In this document: piece after piece, positions 1-7,475 of the stretch
Position numbering within the stretch: position 1 is the first letter of the stretch
How the letters are laid out: each line of letters opens with the position of its first letter
From: Marinilabiliaceae bacterium UBA5488
GTDB taxonomy: Bacteria > Bacteroidota > Bacteroidia > Bacteroidales > Marinilabiliaceae
DNA: 64,000 nucleotides
NCBI GenBank assembly: GCA_002427105.1
Contig: DIPM01000033.1
Location: forward strand, 149,957-213,956
Direction of reading: 5' to 3'
Position numbers and translations under genes: made by a program
The notes under the pieces: generated by a model
Databases searched by the model: none
What the model was told of the DNA's origin: nothing
What the model saw: only the letters and a program-made list of their open reading frames with translations

Positions 1-554
1 TGGGTAAAATCATCACCACTGTTCTCCGCTCTATCTATTCGCACGTAAAAGGTCCCAATGTGGAGAACCTTTCCCTCGTCATCACCTATACGAATATAAT
101 CGCCTATTCTGAAGGGTTTTTTCCTAAGCAAAATCATCCAGCCAAAAAATGACAGAAGCACATCACGTATAGCAAATGCAAGACCTGTGGCAAGTAAACC
201 CGCGAATAAAGTTATGTTACCAAGCGATACTCCTAATTTCGAAAGTATAAATAAAAAACCTATGGTATAAAGTGACCAACTGTATAATTTAGAATAGAAA
301 ATCCGCTCTTCAGGTTCAATGAAAATTTTGAATAGGCTCTTTTTTGTCAGTCTGAGAAATATGCTGACAGACAGCCATATCGCGAGCATTAAAGAGATAA
401 CATCGACAACTTTTTTCAGCATGTCCGACATCTTCAACACCTTGCTCCCATCCAAATACTTTAAAACCTCAAGCGCAGCCAACAACAAAACTACCGTAAC
501 TATTGGTACAAAAACAGACGAGAACTTAGATCGTTTACTTCGGATTTTAGCCAT
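1..554 (-). CDS. MscS-family mechanosensitive channel, N-terminal part (cut by window edge)
   Basis: The first 184 codons of a leftward gene are present and the rest lies beyond position 1. The protein begins MAKIRSKRSK, has hydrophobic segments around residues 13-27, 40-56 and 80-97, and then a pore-lining helix rich in Gly and Ala followed by a stretch reading FRIGDYIRIGDDEGKV. That last pattern, FxxGDxI with a small beta domain, is the standard signature that follows the third transmembrane helix of MscS channels. Such channels open under membrane tension and release solutes during osmotic downshock. The start at 554 is the first Met in frame and lies about 120 bases downstream of a good promoter and a short terminated leader (see 620-715). 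Subfamily cannot be decided without the C-terminal part. Confidence 0.85.
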   Translation of the reverse strand, partial: MAKIRSKRSKFSSVFVPIVTVVLLLAALEVLKYLDGSKVLKMSDMLKKVVDVISLMLAIWLSVSIFLRLTKKSLFKIFIEPEERIFYSKLYSWSLYTIGFLFILSKLGVSLGNITLFAGLLATGLAFAIRDVLLSFFGWMILLRKKPFRIGDYIRIGDDEGKVLHIGTFYVRIDRAENSGDDFT

Positions 555-619
555 AAAGCATCAGAATAATTAAAGAAAAACAAATGACTACAAGGGAGTT
601 GCAAGGAAGGCATTGTATG

Positions 620-683
620 CAAAAAAAGAAAGGGCTGCCATCATTATGACAAGCCCTTCCTTAACCTTAACCCTAACCCGACA
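620..683 (-). terminator. Short G-rich leader ending in an intrinsic terminator, upstream of the MscS gene
   Basis: On the minus strand, transcription from the promoter at 684-715 would begin near 677. The leader starts with telomere-like G tracts (GGGTTAGGGTTAAGG, positions 680-660), then forms a stem of AAGGGCT (652-658 on the plus strand) with AGCCCTT (630-636), then a run of T interrupted once (631-621). This has the shape of an intrinsic terminator only about 55 bases from the predicted start, so it could be an attenuator or could release a small RNA. The hairpin is seen directly; its function is inferred. Confidence 0.5.
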
Positions 684-715
684 CAAATATAATACAATTT
701 AAAAAAATATGCAAG
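684..715 (-). promoter_or_regulatory. Bacteroidetes-type promoter for the MscS leader
   Basis: The minus strand reads CTTG, 20 bases, TATATTTG, close to the phylum consensus (TTTG, 19-21 bases, TAnnTTTG). It fires leftward into the terminated leader and the MscS gene. Confidence 0.6.
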
Positions 716-846
716 CATAGGGATGCAAAAAAAGATGTCAGCAAAGTGATTAATACTGTATATTACTCAAATTCCTTACAAAACGGCCGGAGACATTTGA
801 AAGCAAATCTGTAAGCAATTATTAACACTATCCTAATGCTTAAAGT

Positions 847-877
847 GTTGTATAAGTACTTAAATGTTCTATTTTTG
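847..877 (+). promoter_or_regulatory. Promoter of the bacteriohemerythrin gene
   Basis: GTTG (847-850), 19 bases, TATTTTTG (870-877). Predicted transcription start is about 884, which lies downstream of an in-frame Met at 836 and so supports the ATG at 899 as the real start. Confidence 0.6.
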
Positions 878-898
878 CCGCTACAAAAACTGAAAATT

Positions 899-1294
899 AT
901 GAATATTGAATGGACAGAAAAGCTCTCGGTAAATAATCAGACAATTGATTCAGAGCATAAATCTCTTTTCGATGCACTAGGCATGTATTACAAAGGAGTT
1001 CAGAACGGAGCATCCAAAGAAAGTTTACAGGCATTGCTCTCCAACCTGTCTGATTATGTAGTAACACACTTCAACAACGAAGAACGTTACTTGCTGGAAA
1101 TAGGCTATTCTGACCTTCCAAAGCACAAAGAAGAGCATCGTGCCTTTACCGACAAGGTTAAGGAATTCATAAACAGCTACAATTCTGGGAAAGCGCCTGC
1201 ATCTTATGAGGTAACTCATTTTATAATGGACTGGATTGTAAATCATATCAAACGAGAAGATATGAGATATGCACGCTATGCACAAGGCCGCTAA
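899..1294 (+). CDS. Bacteriohemerythrin
   Basis: This is a 131-residue single-domain oxygen-binding protein of the hemerythrin family. All seven iron ligands of the di-iron site are visible: His20 (SEHKS), His57 and Glu61 (HFNNE), His76 and His80 (HKEEH), His116 and Asp121 (HIKRED). Such proteins bind O2 in the cytoplasm and are thought to buffer or sense oxygen, or in some bacteria to react with nitric oxide. An upstream in-frame Met at 836 exists, but a consensus promoter covers that stretch, so ATG 899 is chosen. It stands alone and converges on the broken esterase gene nine bases away. The flavodiiron protein at 34107-35297 would be a plausible partner in oxygen defence, though nothing in the sequence links them directly. 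Confidence 0.93.
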   Translation: MNIEWTEKLSVNNQTIDSEHKSLFDALGMYYKGVQNGASKESLQALLSNLSDYVVTHFNNEERYLLEIGYSDLPKHKEEHRAFTDKVKEFINSYNSGKAPASYEVTHFIMDWIVNHIKREDMRYARYAQGR

Positions 1295-1303
1295 TCCGTC
1301 CTT

Positions 1304-2420
1304 CTACCTAAGCTGAGCCTTAATCCATTTCATTATATAATGACGTGTTTCTGATGATATCCAGTGCTCATTAACCGGAGTTATCATTGCTGTCTTGGGT
1401 TCCTTAAGTAGGTAATAGACTATATAACTGGTGGTTGGCGGGCATACATCATCATTAAAGCCCCAGGTCATAAAAACCGGTACTTCAATTTGTCGGGCAA
1501 AATTGACCACATCAAAATAAGCCATAGTATTGATTTTTTCCGGAGTATCCAAATACTCTATAGCTCTAACACAGGAAAGATACACTTTCTTCATATAGTA
1601 ATTGTCTCGATTGTCAAGCCCGTTGACTAGGTAACTGTTATTAGCTGAAAAAAGCACGCCTTACCTCATCATACACCTCAATATCAATATCCGGCCGAAT
1701 TCCATGGATTTCCATATCAAAGCGGATAAAACCATTTTCGGCATAAGAGATATCTTTCAAAGGATCCATTGGTTTAATGCCTGCTCCGGGCGGAGAAAAA
1801 ACCACTGGATACTTCCCCCCGGCTTTGGGCTTAGTGAGGTATCCATAAACATACTGCCCTTTTTGGAATGCCTGCAATTTCACTAAATAGCAGTCAATCT
1901 TATCATTTGAATACTTGGGAACATATTCCCTCTCGACTAGCATAGGGCAAAGAGCCGCCTCTTTCTTTGCTTCTTCCCAAAAAGCTGTAAAATCATCAGG
2001 ATGATGCGTATAAGGCGTAAGTTTATCAGGCTCAAAGCCTACCTTAATATGGTGCTTATAGATAGTCCCATCAAAGCTAACGCTAAGGCGGCAATCGAGG
2101 AATCCGGGTTCCGTCATCGTACCCGGAAAAATAGTTGCGACACCATTATTGCTTATAACTGAGCCTTCTATATTCGCAGGCATCAGCTCAGGACCTATAC
2201 TATAGCTTATCTCGATACTATCTTGCAGTATTCCATACCGATATACTAAAACCTCGATCTCGGCGTCCTCATTTATCTTGTAAAGCCAATCACGGCTATC
2301 CGGAGTGCATGTCCACAAAACATCGCTCCGATAAGGATAATTCTGCCCGCACAAGACTATGGTTGCGAGCATAAATATAATATTAGCAGCCCCTCTTTTC
2401 ATTAGTATATTTTTTGACAT
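1304..2420 (-). pseudogene. CE7 acetyl xylan esterase / cephalosporin deacetylase family, broken
   Basis: Two overlapping frames together carry most of a secreted CE7-type alpha/beta hydrolase. The first (2420 to 1641) has a signal peptide, an N-terminal beta-rich region, the segment FTAFWEEAKKEAA, and GYLTKPK...YPVVFSPPGAG, and ends at FFS then a stop. The second frame (from about 1657 to 1304) continues at once with SANNSYLVNGLDNRDNYYMKKVYLSCVRA. The shift lies in a run of six T in the minus strand near 1653. Shortly after, the text jumps from VRAIEYL to DTPEKINTMAYFDVVNFA. In intact family members about 60-70 residues lie between these points, including the GGSQGG loop with the catalytic Ser. 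The Asp (WGFNDD) and His (NEHW) of the triad remain. The gene therefore has both a frameshift and an internal deletion that removes the nucleophile, and cannot code for an active esterase. Confidence 0.85.
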
Positions 2421-2454
2421 TTATGAGGCTAAAATACCAAAATAATAAGGTGGA

Positions 2455-3156
2455 TTAACTTAATGAATCCAGATCTACATGCTTATGTCTGACATCCTTG
2501 CCCACGCTCAGGTAGATAGCGGCTTCAGCAATATTTGTAGCGTTGTCGGCAATTCGTTCAATATTTGAGGCGATAGACATCAAATTCAGGAAGGTCTTCA
2601 TTTCTTCATGAGTCTTAACATGAGGCAGCTTCTTTTTAACTATTTTTTTCACAAACGAGCGATGAAATTCATCAACAATATCGTCGTTTTTAATCGTCCA
2701 GATTGCATTGTCCATATTCTTGCCGGCCAAGGCTTGCAAAGCCCTCTCAACCATAGAAATGCTCATAATCAAAACATCATGAATGGTATCTGAAAAGCTG
2801 TAAAAGGTTTTATAGTCACGAATCCTTTTTATCTCATTGATTATATTGATGACTATATCACCTATCTTCTCAACATTAAGCGAAACCCTATAAACTGAAA
2901 TTAGATTTCTCAGTTCGGTTGCGACCGGAGTATATAACACTATTATATTAATTACACTCTCGCTTATCTTAATCTCATACTCATTAATAGTCTTTTCGTT
3001 CTTCTTTATCTCCGTAATATATCCCTCCAGTTGGGACTCAGACTCGTTTTCTATTACAGTCTCCAAAAGCCTAAGCTGTTTTAAAACCAGGGCTGTATAG
3101 GCTTCAAACTCTTTTTGTAAATCCTTGAAGGCAATATCCTTATTTGTACTCATCAT
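2455..3156 (-). CDS. phoU: PhoU phosphate signalling protein
   Basis: The 233-residue all-helical protein has the two-repeat architecture of PhoU. Each repeat ends in a metal-binding E/DxxxD-type segment: NVEKIGDIVI near residue 105 and NIERIADNAT near residue 205. PhoU couples the Pst transporter to the PhoR/PhoB two-component system and represses the Pho regulon when phosphate is plentiful. It follows the pstB remnant by 21 bases, the usual last place in a pst operon, and appears intact even though the transporter genes before it are deleted. The second Met (3153) is equally possible as start. Because its normal partner PstB is gone, its present role, perhaps with the Pit transporter at 13181-15430, is uncertain. 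Confidence 0.9.
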   Translation of the reverse strand: MMSTNKDIAFKDLQKEFEAYTALVLKQLRLLETVIENESESQLEGYITEIKKNEKTINEYEIKISESVINIIVLYTPVATELRNLISVYRVSLNVEKIGDIVINIINEIKRIRDYKTFYSFSDTIHDVLIMSISMVERALQALAGKNMDNAIWTIKNDDIVDEFHRSFVKKIVKKKLPHVKTHEEMKTFLNLMSIASNIERIADNATNIAEAAIYLSVGKDVRHKHVDLDSLS

Positions 3157-3177
3157 CCAAAGTTTAAATCTTTATTA

Positions 3178-3414
3178 TCAACCAAATTTACCACTTATAT
3201 AATTCTCCGTCCTTTGATCGGAAGGATTTGTGAAAATATTAGAAGTGTTGTCATGCTCCACCAGTTCACCCAAATAAAAAAAAGCGGTATTATCACTTAC
3301 GCGTGTGGCTTGTTGCATATTGTGGGTTACTATCACAATAGCATAGTGCTCCTTAAGCTGATAGATAAGCTCCTCTATCTTCATAGACGAAATAGGGTCT
3401 AGTGAACTGGCTGG
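3178..3414 (-). pseudogene. pstB: pstB remnant: C-terminal third of the phosphate ABC transporter ATPase
   Basis: The readable text begins PASSLDPISSMKIEELIYQL and continues to a normal PstB end (NYISGKFG). It keeps the D-loop (SSLD) and the switch His (VTHNMQQA), but the Walker A, Q-loop, ABC signature and Walker B are missing. In frame, a TAG stop lies two codons upstream of Pro-Ala-Ser-Ser, so the fragment has no proper start; an internal Met could at most give 68 residues. The sequence before position 3414 belongs to a different gene, the permease fragment at 3415-3547, read in another frame. A deletion has therefore removed the rest of the permease gene(s) and the first two thirds of pstB. 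Confidence 0.88.
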
Positions 3415-3547
3415 TAACTAATGCCAATCCGGCAGTCATCAAAATAATGCTTAGCCCAAGAATAATAATTACAGTTAAAAAAATTCTATCGCCCAACCAG
3501 CTATAAATTGCAGGAAGGGGCTTCTTGGGTATATGCTTTATATCCAT
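3415..3547 (-). pseudogene. Truncated phosphate ABC transporter permease start (probably pstC)
   Basis: About 44 codons remain, starting MDIKHIPKKPLPAIYSWLGD and running through one transmembrane helix rich in Ile and Leu to GLALVTS. Position directly after pstS, and the hydrophobic first helix after a short basic tail, suggest the N-terminus of PstC (PstA is possible). After about position 3415 the sequence is pstB text in a different frame, so translation would add a short nonsense tail (FTRPYFVYEDRG...) and stop. It cannot form a permease. Confidence 0.65.
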
Positions 3548-3578
3548 TATTTAATTTTTACGCAGAAATTTCGTTCAA

Positions 3579-4757
3579 TTATTCAACACTTGCAACAGCA
3601 GTATCACCATTAGCGATTTCATTGTCACGCCCTAGCTGGAATTCATCCAAAACCTTCTGTCCGATTTTTTCTCCTTCCCATTTTATCTCCGCTATCATTG
3701 CTATATTTTTCTCTACTGCAGTTTGCGGTAATCGCGCATAGCCAAGAAGTTCTGACAATTCCTGTCCTTCGGTAATAGCCCAAACCAAAAATCTTACGAC
3801 TTCAATTGCTTCACTCCTGCTTTTAATAGCATTGTTCTTATCTAGATTCTCATGTACCATTATCCATGTAAAACCTGCAATTGGGTAACCATAGGCTGCC
3901 GGAGTATTAGTAAAAAGGATCCTGGTATCGGAAGGCAGTTCAATATTGACTGCCTCTGTGGTAGCCTCAAAACTAGGTTCAATTATATTACCCGAAGAAT
4001 TAATCACCGACCCGTAGGGCATATCGTTTAGAATCGCATACGAAAGGCTATTATATCCAATTGCACCCGGAGAATTCATAACGGCTCCCGCAACTCCCTC
4101 ATTGCCGCTACCGCCAACGCCAAGCGGCCATTTAACACTTGTACCCGAGCCGACAGTAGTTTTCCATTCTTGGGAAACACTACTTAAATAGCTTGTCCAA
4201 ATATTGGTTGTCCCCGATCCGTCCGATCTGTGAACTATGGTTACAGGCATTGAACGGAAATTAATACCCGGATTTAACTCAGCTATTGCCGGATCATCCC
4301 AGTTAGTTATTTTTCCAAGAAAAAGATTAGTAAGCACCTCAGAATTGAATACTACTCCTTTCCCAACTCCGGAAATATTATAGGTAGGCACAACGTCTGC
4401 AAGTGTAACGGGCATATTAAAAGCTCTTCCACCGGTCGATTCTTCGATTAAGGCAAGAACCTCGTCATCAAGAAAAGCCTCCGACATACCAAACATAATG
4501 GTCTGTTCAACAAACTGGCGAATTCCTCCACCTGAACCAATGGATTGATAGTTTACAGTAATACGTTTGTCGGTAAGCGTACGGTATTCATCAGCCATTG
4601 CAGTAATAAGAGGGGCAGGAAATGAAGCCCCGGCTCCTATAATATTCAGCCTCTCCTCAGACGATTCGCTGCCTTTGCCCACACATGCAGATAAAGCAAA
4701 CGAAATTACTATGCCGATCACTACTCCAAGTGCACAAAGGGAGTTTTTCTTATGCAT
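3579..4757 (-). CDS. pstS: Phosphate-binding lipoprotein PstS
   Basis: The 392-residue protein starts with a lipoprotein signal peptide ending LSAC (lipidated Cys25). The mature part has the phosphate-clamp motifs of PstS: GAGASFP near residue 41, SIGSGGGI near 72, and RSDGSGTT near 176. PstS captures inorganic phosphate in the periplasm and hands it to the PstCAB transporter. It is the first gene of what was a pst operon; the permease and ATPase genes downstream are deleted, so binding cannot lead to ABC transport here unless those genes lie elsewhere. Upstream are four tandem 11-base repeats that look like Pho boxes (4816-4859). The protein itself shows no damage. Confidence 0.93.
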   Translation of the reverse strand: MHKKNSLCALGVVIGIVISFALSACVGKGSESSEERLNIIGAGASFPAPLITAMADEYRTLTDKRITVNYQSIGSGGGIRQFVEQTIMFGMSEAFLDDEVLALIEESTGGRAFNMPVTLADVVPTYNISGVGKGVVFNSEVLTNLFLGKITNWDDPAIAELNPGINFRSMPVTIVHRSDGSGTTNIWTSYLSSVSQEWKTTVGSGTSVKWPLGVGGSGNEGVAGAVMNSPGAIGYNSLSYAILNDMPYGSVINSSGNIIEPSFEATTEAVNIELPSDTRILFTNTPAAYGYPIAGFTWIMVHENLDKNNAIKSRSEAIEVVRFLVWAITEGQELSELLGYARLPQTAVEKNIAMIAEIKWEGEKIGQKVLDEFQLGRDNEIANGDTAVASVE

Positions 4758-4802
4758 CCTCTTGATTTTTCATCATCACAAATCACTTTGTAAATTCAGG
4801 GG

Positions 4803-4859
4803 TAAAAATAACACTGTTATATTAACTGTATGTTACCAGTATGTAAGATGTATATTAAC
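4803..4859 (-). promoter_or_regulatory. Pho-box-like array of four 11-base repeats and promoter of pstS
   Basis: On the minus strand four units follow each other without gaps: GTTAATATACA (4859-4849), TCTTACATACT (4848-4838), GGTAACATACA (4837-4827) and GTTAATATAAC (4826-4816). An 11-base period in direct repeat is the known geometry of PhoB boxes. The array ends where a -33 element would lie, and a -7-like TATTTTTA follows at 4810-4803, the arrangement expected of an activator-dependent promoter. Repeat structure is seen directly; PhoB binding is inferred. Confidence 0.65.
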
Positions 4860-4893
4860 TAGCGTCATAGTAGTATTGTTGATTTAGTCTTCC

Positions 4894-5706
4894 CTATTTC
4901 AATTGCCCTATTATAACCCTGTCTATAAGGCAATCAGGCAAAATCCAACGCAAAAAAAGGATGGGCTTTGCAAGATAGCCTGCCGAATAACGAGCTTTCG
5001 GTCGCTTAACCTTTATTGAATTGTAAATTAATGCTGCAATAACAGTAGCCTCCGAGTGTTTATGGTCAGTGCCGCCAAAAATCCGTGTCAACTTTTCTAC
5101 CATGCTTCGATAATCACCCTCCGATGAAGTCTTTAGCAAATTATCACGGGCTATGCTTCCCCATTCAGATTTTATCAAACCCGGCTCAATTAATATAACA
5201 TCGATACCAAATAGTTTTACCTCATTGCGCAAACTGTCACTGAGTCCTTCAATTGCATATTTGCTGGCATGATACCAGCCTCCAAAAGGAGAAGCTACCT
5301 TCCCGCCAATAGATGATATATTTACAATTTTTCCCCACTTATGCTCTCTCATATATGGAAGCACCAGTTGAATTAAGCGTGCCACTCCAAAAACATTCAC
5401 TTCCATCTGATATTTGGCAGAACTTATAGCTACATCTTCAATGGCACCATAGAACCCGAAACCTGCATTATTAATAAGGATATCGAGACGACCTTCCTTT
5501 TCGACTATATACTTAACTCCCTTAACCATCGATTCATCGTCGCTTACATCCATCGACAAAGTTTCAATTCCAAGGGACTTTAGTTCTTCCATTCTTTCTA
5601 TTCTGCGAGCAGCCCCGTAAACCTTGTACCCTCTTTCAGCCAACAACACGGCTGTAGCCTTTCCAATGCCCGCTGATGCTCCCGTAATTAAAACAACACG
5701 CTTCAT
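4894..5706 (-). CDS. Short-chain dehydrogenase/reductase (classical SDR)
   Basis: The 270-residue protein has the full classical SDR set: nucleotide-binding TGASAGIG (residues 8-15), NNAG (79-82), catalytic Ser132, Tyr145 and Lys149 (YHASK). The Arg-rich loop after the second strand (GAARRIERM) suggests NADP rather than NAD. The substrate is not evident; closest in style are the broad oxidoreductases that act on small ketones or sterol-like molecules. A C-terminal extension with a hydrophobic patch (PILFLRWILPDCLIDRVI) may associate with the membrane. It lies upstream of pstS on the same strand, separated by the pstS promoter, so it is probably a separate unit. Confidence 0.88.
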   Translation of the reverse strand: MKRVVLITGASAGIGKATAVLLAERGYKVYGAARRIERMEELKSLGIETLSMDVSDDESMVKGVKYIVEKEGRLDILINNAGFGFYGAIEDVAISSAKYQMEVNVFGVARLIQLVLPYMREHKWGKIVNISSIGGKVASPFGGWYHASKYAIEGLSDSLRNEVKLFGIDVILIEPGLIKSEWGSIARDNLLKTSSEGDYRSMVEKLTRIFGGTDHKHSEATVIAALIYNSIKVKRPKARYSAGYLAKPILFLRWILPDCLIDRVIIGQLK

Positions 5707-5809
5707 AACTATATTTTAAATTTTTAGAAACAATAGTATAACAAAGTTTCGACAATTATTCCTGCTTATTGCTCTTTTTGAATTTATCGCTAGCTAGAAA
5801 GATTAAAGA

Positions 5810-6001
5810 CTGAGTAAAGTAAAACAAATGCTCCGGCTACATAACAATGGCATTTCTAAGCGCCAAACAGTCTTGAAACTATCAGTTGATAAGGAAACCG
5901 TTAATCGCGCTAAATGTGACAAATTACCTGTCGTAGAGCTTCTGAAATTAGAAGATCCGATACTGCAACATAGATTGTGGCTAAAACACAAAAGCCTGTA
6001 A
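5810..6001 (+). pseudogene. IS21-type transposase IstA, N-terminal remnant
   Basis: The plus strand can be read from a CTG at 5810 as LSKVKQMLRLHNNGISKRQ and on to ELLKLEDP, ending in TAA at 5999-6001. This resembles the helix-turn-helix start of IS21-family IstA proteins, in which a similar 'SKVKQILRL' segment follows the initiating Met. Here the expected ATG reads CTG and the reading frame ends after about 63 residues, where an intact IstA has roughly 500. No IstB gene and no terminal repeats are visible nearby, so it is a relic. Its 3' end overlaps the terminator of the neighbouring tRNA. The family assignment rests on recalled sequence pattern and is moderate. Confidence 0.5.
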
Positions 6002-6020
6002 ATCATACGATTTGCAGGCT
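5993..6020 (-). terminator. Terminator of tRNA-Pro
   Basis: A 12-base-pair stem with one G-U pair (AGCCTGCAAATC / GATTTACAGGCT, loop GTAT) follows the tRNA on the minus strand and is trailed by TTTGTGTTTT. Confidence 0.75.
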
Positions 6021-6046
6021 GTTGATTTGACTTAGTTTGTCTTTTG

Positions 6047-6120
6047 TCGGGGTGAGAAGATTCGAACTTCCGACCCCTACGTCCCGAACGTAGTGCGCTA
6101 CCGGACTGCGCTACACCCCG
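6047..6120 (-). tRNA. tRNA-Pro (anticodon CGG)
   Basis: The minus strand folds as a complete 74-base cloverleaf: acceptor CGGGGTG pairing with CACCCCG, D arm AGCGCAGTCCGGTAGCGC, anticodon stem CTACG/CGTAG around loop TTCGGGA (anticodon CGG, reading CCG), and T arm with GTTCGAATC. The discriminator base is A and the CCA end is not encoded. A strong terminator follows at 6020-5993. It lies 137 bases downstream of aroC on the same strand, and no terminator is seen between them. Confidence 0.96.
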
Positions 6121-6256
6121 ATTTTGAAAGTGCAAATATAAAAAATATATGCTGCTGCAAGTAAAAAACAGCATTATATTTGATTCAGGGGGATAAAAGT
6201 TAAATAATTCAGCCTCTACGACAAAGTAAGCTAAGGTAGGTAAATGCCACAATGCG

Positions 6257-7333
6257 CTATCTGTAAGTCTTATTTAAAAGAACGTTGTCAGCTATTACCA
6301 TAGCTGCCATAGCTTCTACAATTGGCGTAGCGCGGGGCACAACACAAGGGTCATGTCGCCCTTTGGCTTTCATCACCACCTCATTACCTTCTCTGTCAAC
6401 TGTATTTTGATCTTTCAGTATGGTGGCTACCGGCTTAAAGGCTACCCTAAAGTAGATATCTTCACCATTGGATATTCCTCCCTGTATCCCTCCAGAGCGA
6501 TTTGTACGCGAGTGTACACGCCCATCCTCCATATAAAATTCGTCATTATGCTGCGAACCAAGCATTTCAACGGAGCTGAATCCGCTACCATACTCAAAGC
6601 CTTTAACTGCATTAATGCTCAGCATAGCCTGCCCCAGGCGGGCATGAAGCTTATCAAACACAGGGTCACCCAAACCAACAGGAGCATTGGCAATGACGCA
6701 GGATACAACACCTCCAACCGAATCATGGTCTCGTCGCACACCATCAATATAGGCTATCATCTGCTTTGCCATATCAGGATCAGGACAACGGACAATATTA
6801 GTCTCAGCAAGAGCCAGGTCGAGATCCTTATAACTCTTGGTTACTTTTAAGGATCCCACCTGCGACACGTAGGCCTGCACTGTAACTCCCAGCTCTTTCA
6901 ACATAAGCTTGGCCACGGCTCCGGCAACAACCCGGGCAATAGTTTCGCGGGCCGAGCTCCGTCCTCCTCCCCTATGGTCGCGGATACCATATTTGCTTTG
7001 ATATGTATAATCAGCATGAGAAGGACGGAAAATATCCTTCAGATTATCATAATCGCGCGAGCGCTGATCTTTGTTCCATATTACAAAGGCCAGAGGAGTA
7101 CCGGTTGCCACACCGTCAATATGTCCGGAAATAAACTCTACCCTATCCGACTCGTCGCGGGGACTAGTAATCTCGGATTGTCCGGGCCGTCGCCTGTCAA
7201 GTTCGTGCTGAATAAATTCCATATCAAGCTTCAGACCCGGGCTTACTCCTTCAACTATTCCTCCCACGCCTTTGCCGTGTGACTCACCAAAGGAAGTCAA
7301 CTTATATAATGTTCCAAATGAATTACCTGCCAT
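6257..7333 (-). CDS. aroC: Chorismate synthase
   Basis: The 358-residue protein catalyses the last step of the shikimate pathway, converting 5-enolpyruvylshikimate 3-phosphate to chorismate with reduced FMN as cofactor. The N-terminal signature GNSFGTLYKLTSFGESHG is present at residues 3-20, with the second conserved His in GIRDHRGGGRSSARET around residue 120-135 and the C-terminal signature RHDPCVVPRATPIVEA near 325. Length is normal for the family. The start MAGNSFG is the only sensible one. The neighbouring genes are unrelated to aromatic synthesis, so it is probably transcribed on its own or with the downstream tRNA. Confidence 0.97.
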   Translation of the reverse strand: MAGNSFGTLYKLTSFGESHGKGVGGIVEGVSPGLKLDMEFIQHELDRRRPGQSEITSPRDESDRVEFISGHIDGVATGTPLAFVIWNKDQRSRDYDNLKDIFRPSHADYTYQSKYGIRDHRGGGRSSARETIARVVAGAVAKLMLKELGVTVQAYVSQVGSLKVTKSYKDLDLALAETNIVRCPDPDMAKQMIAYIDGVRRDHDSVGGVVSCVIANAPVGLGDPVFDKLHARLGQAMLSINAVKGFEYGSGFSSVEMLGSQHNDEFYMEDGRVHSRTNRSGGIQGGISNGEDIYFRVAFKPVATILKDQNTVDREGNEVVMKAKGRHDPCVVPRATPIVEAMAAMVIADNVLLNKTYR

Positions 7334-7420
7334 AGTCTGTTGATATTTGTTTGTTCAAAAATAGAGCATAGAGCTGAAACTTCAAAATAGAAAATGCGCT
7401 AAGGCAGTTCTAGCCCGCAC

Positions 7421-7454
7421 AAAAAAAGGGAGCCACTTTTCAGCAAACTCCCTT
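7421..7454 (-). terminator. Terminator of the SlyD-like gene
   Basis: The minus strand reads AAGGGAG, a 15-base loop, CTCCCTT, then a run of T (7427-7421). Confidence 0.75.
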
Positions 7455-7475
7455 ATTATAGTATTAAAATATTGC

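Noticed and set aside
319..573. 84-residue plus-strand reading frame at the left edge
   Set aside because: It is the mirror of the MscS gene on the minus strand, has no family-like pattern and no promoter; the minus-strand reading is clearly a channel protein.
618..650. Small plus-strand peptide before the hairpin (possible leader peptide)
   Set aside because: The T run and promoter fit the minus strand, and on the plus strand no gene follows that the hairpin could attenuate.
5803..6252. 149-residue minus-strand reading frame
   Set aside because: It runs through tRNA-Pro and its terminator; it is not a protein gene.
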